DNA of 64,000 nt from Nocardioides nematodiphilus (GTDB lineage: Bacteria > Actinomycetota > Actinomycetes > Propionibacteriales > Nocardioidaceae): assembly GCF_020216525.1 (NCBI RefSeq), contig NZ_JAIWOY010000001.1, forward strand, positions 310,001-374,000. Reading direction: 5' to 3'. Made by a program: the position numbers and the translations under genes. The first letter of the stretch is position 1; each line of letters starts with the position of its first letter. Shown piece after piece: positions 62,428-64,000 of the stretch. Below the pieces are notes generated by a model, which ran no database searches, was not told the DNA's origin, and saw only the letters and a program-made list of their open reading frames with translations.

Positions 62428-63981
62428 TCAGCGAGGGGCGAGATTCCACCGCCCGGCCAGCTCGTCGACCACCCGAGCGGCCGCGCGGTCGTCGCGATGC
62501 GGATGGAACCGGTCGTTGAAGGCGGCGACGTCGGCGGCGGTCCGGGAGCGGAGCCCGGTCGCACCGTCCAGGTCGCGCAGCTGCTCGACCACCTCGGCGG
62601 TGGTGGCGACCAGCGGCCCCGGAGCGGTCTCGACGAAGGGGTAGAGGAAGCCGCGCTTGCTGCTTCCGTACGACTCGAGGTCGGGCACCAGGAAGACCTG
62701 CGGGACCTCGGCGAAGGCCAGGTCGAAGCGGATCGAGGAGTAGTCGACGACCGCCGCGTCGGCGGCCAGGATCAGGTCGTTGACCTCGGGATGGTCGGTG
62801 ACGTCGATGATCCGGGCGCCGCGGGCACTCACCTGGGGCAGCCGGTGGAAGCGGTGGCCGCGCAGCATCAGGACGTAGCCCGGGCCCAGGTCGCGGGCGG
62901 CCGCGGCGACGTCGAGGTGCAGCGCCGCCTCCGCGGAGCGCCAGTCGGTGGCGAGGTCGTCGCGCCACGTCGGCGCGTAGAGAACGGCCCTCTGCTCGGG
63001 CGCGATCCCGAGGCCGGTCCGTAGGCGGGTCCGGGTGGCGGACGCGTCGGGGGCGACCAGGGCGTCGTCGCGGGGGTAGCCGACGCTGAGGATCGGCCCG
63101 TCGTACGCGTACTGCTCGCGGTAGTGCGCCGCCATCTCCTCGGTGGGCGTGAGGATCAGGCTCCAGGTCTCGCGGGCCCGGTCGGTCTCCCAGGCGATCC
63201 GGCGATCGCCGTACCCCTTGGCGCGCCACATCATCCGACCCATCGCCTTGGACGGATAGCCGTGGAACGTCTGGAGCAGCAGCTGTCCCTCGCGACGGAC
63301 GAACCAGCGATCGGGGTCGGCGTTCACGCACAGGTAATGGGCAGTGGCCATCGTGCGGTGCCACGCTCGCGAGCCGATCACGACCCCCTCTGCGCCCTCC
63401 GGCAGGGGTACGTCGGGCCCTGCGACGCCCCAGACGAGCCGCAGGTGCGGGAAGCGGCGGCGCAGCTCGACGTGCAGGGCGCGCTGGGAGTCGGTGGCGT
63501 GGTGGCCGCCGTAGGACTGCAGATAGAACAGGTGCGGCTCGATCGGCTCGCTGGTGCGGCGCGCCGCCTCCTGAAGTGCTCGCTGGTGGTACGGGCCGGC
63601 CTCGTCGTCGGCGAGCGGACCGGGGTTGGCCGGCAGCGGGCGGTCCGGGCCCCCGAGGTCGAGCACCAGCTCGCCCTGACGGGTGACGCCCTGCGTGGTG
63701 AGCACGACCTGGACGCCGACCCGGTCGGTCGATCCGGCCGGCGCGTCGAAGGAGAGCGTGAAGGCGCCGTGTGCGACGTCGTGGCAGGGACGGCGGTCGC
63801 CGTGGTTGGCGCTCGGGTCGTGCCGCTGAGCGATGGAGACGGGCGGAGTGAGGGTGAGGTGCGGCGCGGACGGCAGGCCGAGGTGGTCGATCCAGCCGAC
63901 GACCTCGGCGGTGACGCGCCCCGACGGCGTCCGGGTGAGCGCGCGTACCTCCAGCCGCAACGGCGTCTCGGCCTCGCTCAT
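62428..63981 (-). CDS. CDP-glycerol/ribitol glycerophosphotransferase family protein
   Basis: A 517-residue TagB/TagF-type transferase. The N-terminal 120 residues are a beta-rich domain like the middle of the preceding fusion, and the catalytic domain runs from about 150: QTFHGYPSKAMGRMMWRAKG, VGYPRDDALV, YAPTWRDDLATD, MLRGHRFHR and DAAVVDYSSIRFDL. It should transfer polyol phosphate from a CDP donor during teichoic acid assembly. It stands 40 bases upstream of the fusion gene in the same direction. The 19 bases after its start are too few to call the next gene. Confidence 0.88.
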   Translation of the reverse strand: MSEAETPLRLEVRALTRTPSGRVTAEVVGWIDHLGLPSAPHLTLTPPVSIAQRHDPSANHGDRRPCHDVAHGAFTLSFDAPAGSTDRVGVQVVLTTQGVTRQGELVLDLGGPDRPLPANPGPLADDEAGPYHQRALQEAARRTSEPIEPHLFYLQSYGGHHATDSQRALHVELRRRFPHLRLVWGVAGPDVPLPEGAEGVVIGSRAWHRTMATAHYLCVNADPDRWFVRREGQLLLQTFHGYPSKAMGRMMWRAKGYGDRRIAWETDRARETWSLILTPTEEMAAHYREQYAYDGPILSVGYPRDDALVAPDASATRTRLRTGLGIAPEQRAVLYAPTWRDDLATDWRSAEAALHLDVAAAARDLGPGYVLMLRGHRFHRLPQVSARGARIIDVTDHPEVNDLILAADAAVVDYSSIRFDLAFAEVPQVFLVPDLESYGSSKRGFLYPFVETAPGPLVATTAEVVEQLRDLDGATGLRSRTAADVAAFNDRFHPHRDDRAAARVVDELAGRWNLAPR

Positions 63982-64000
63982 GGTGAGCAGGTCGGCGGGG

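Noticed and set aside
63982-64000. Upstream neighbour of the last gene.
   Set aside because: Only 19 bases remain. A stop overlapping the ATG as ATGA is possible, but no product can be read.

Overview
The window comes from a very GC-rich actinobacterial chromosome. GTG and TTG starts are common, ATGA/GTGA stop-start overlaps are dense, and the signature genes (lsr2, bldN/rsbN-type sigma/anti-sigma pair, panC-panD-coaX, rex-hemACD, clpC) are actinobacterial. Gene content and dispersed GAGCGAGCG-type repeats suggest Nocardioidaceae (Nocardioides-like). This is inference; no rRNA or other marker that would settle it is present. Sixty-three protein genes are called, and no tRNA, rRNA, CRISPR, prophage or insertion sequence was recognised. 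No gap without a gene exceeds 300 bases.

Layout. 2-7723: end of an MFS transporter gene, menA, then a minus-strand run from hemL through a phosphatase, a TlpA-like lipoprotein, ccdA, resB and ccsB to a DUF4229 protein (system II cytochrome c maturation). 7978-9231: a secreted lytic transglycosylase on the plus strand. 9360-15488: the haem operon, read glutaredoxin, rex, hemA, hemC, cobA/hemD, hemB, with a Rex-like operator in the rex promoter. 15699-18910: a SerB-type HAD phosphatase, then a BldN-like ECF sigma factor with a pro-sequence and its RsbN-like anti-sigma factor. 18911-26889: a minus-strand run (ppx, TIM barrel protein, ABC-2 transporter, proC, acuC, small HTH protein, the 33-residue ribosomal protein bS22, epimerase, acyltransferase). 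As I remember the Mycobacterium tuberculosis map, much of 1-27 kb keeps the order of Rv0496-Rv0534c.

26926-36507 is the main unexplained block. Two-component regulators, a membrane protein, a haem-b/molybdopterin oxidoreductase fusion, a methyltransferase, a CofC/TIGR04282-like transferase and a GT2 glycosyltransferase form one strictly overlapping operon. Next to it lie a GT-C-like membrane protein, an epimerase with a zinc-knuckle insert, a methylthioadenosine phosphorylase and a cysteine-rich protein. A 19-base motif is shared by two of its divergent promoters. 36580-43911: VOC protein, methyltransferase, disA, radA, a LacI regulator with a palindromic operator, a DDN-type oxidoreductase, a secreted protein and mutY.

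44054-52819: clpC, lsr2, coaX (with a substituted N-terminal Asp), nadC, nadB, panD, panC and a DUF2520 dehydrogenase, so NAD and CoA genes share one transcription direction and probably operons. 52960-63981: a cell-wall polymer locus. It has a CDP-ribitol-type bifunctional cytidylyltransferase/reductase, two TagF/TarF-like polyol-phosphate polymerases (one fused to a GT2 domain) and four sulfotransferase-fold genes. The combination suggests a sulfated poly(polyol phosphate) wall polymer.

The regulatory picture links distant genes. Sequences of the form CGTAAC-N17-CGTT lie upstream of both the rsbN-like gene and the lytic transglycosylase, which fits control of both by the BldN-like sigma factor encoded in the window.
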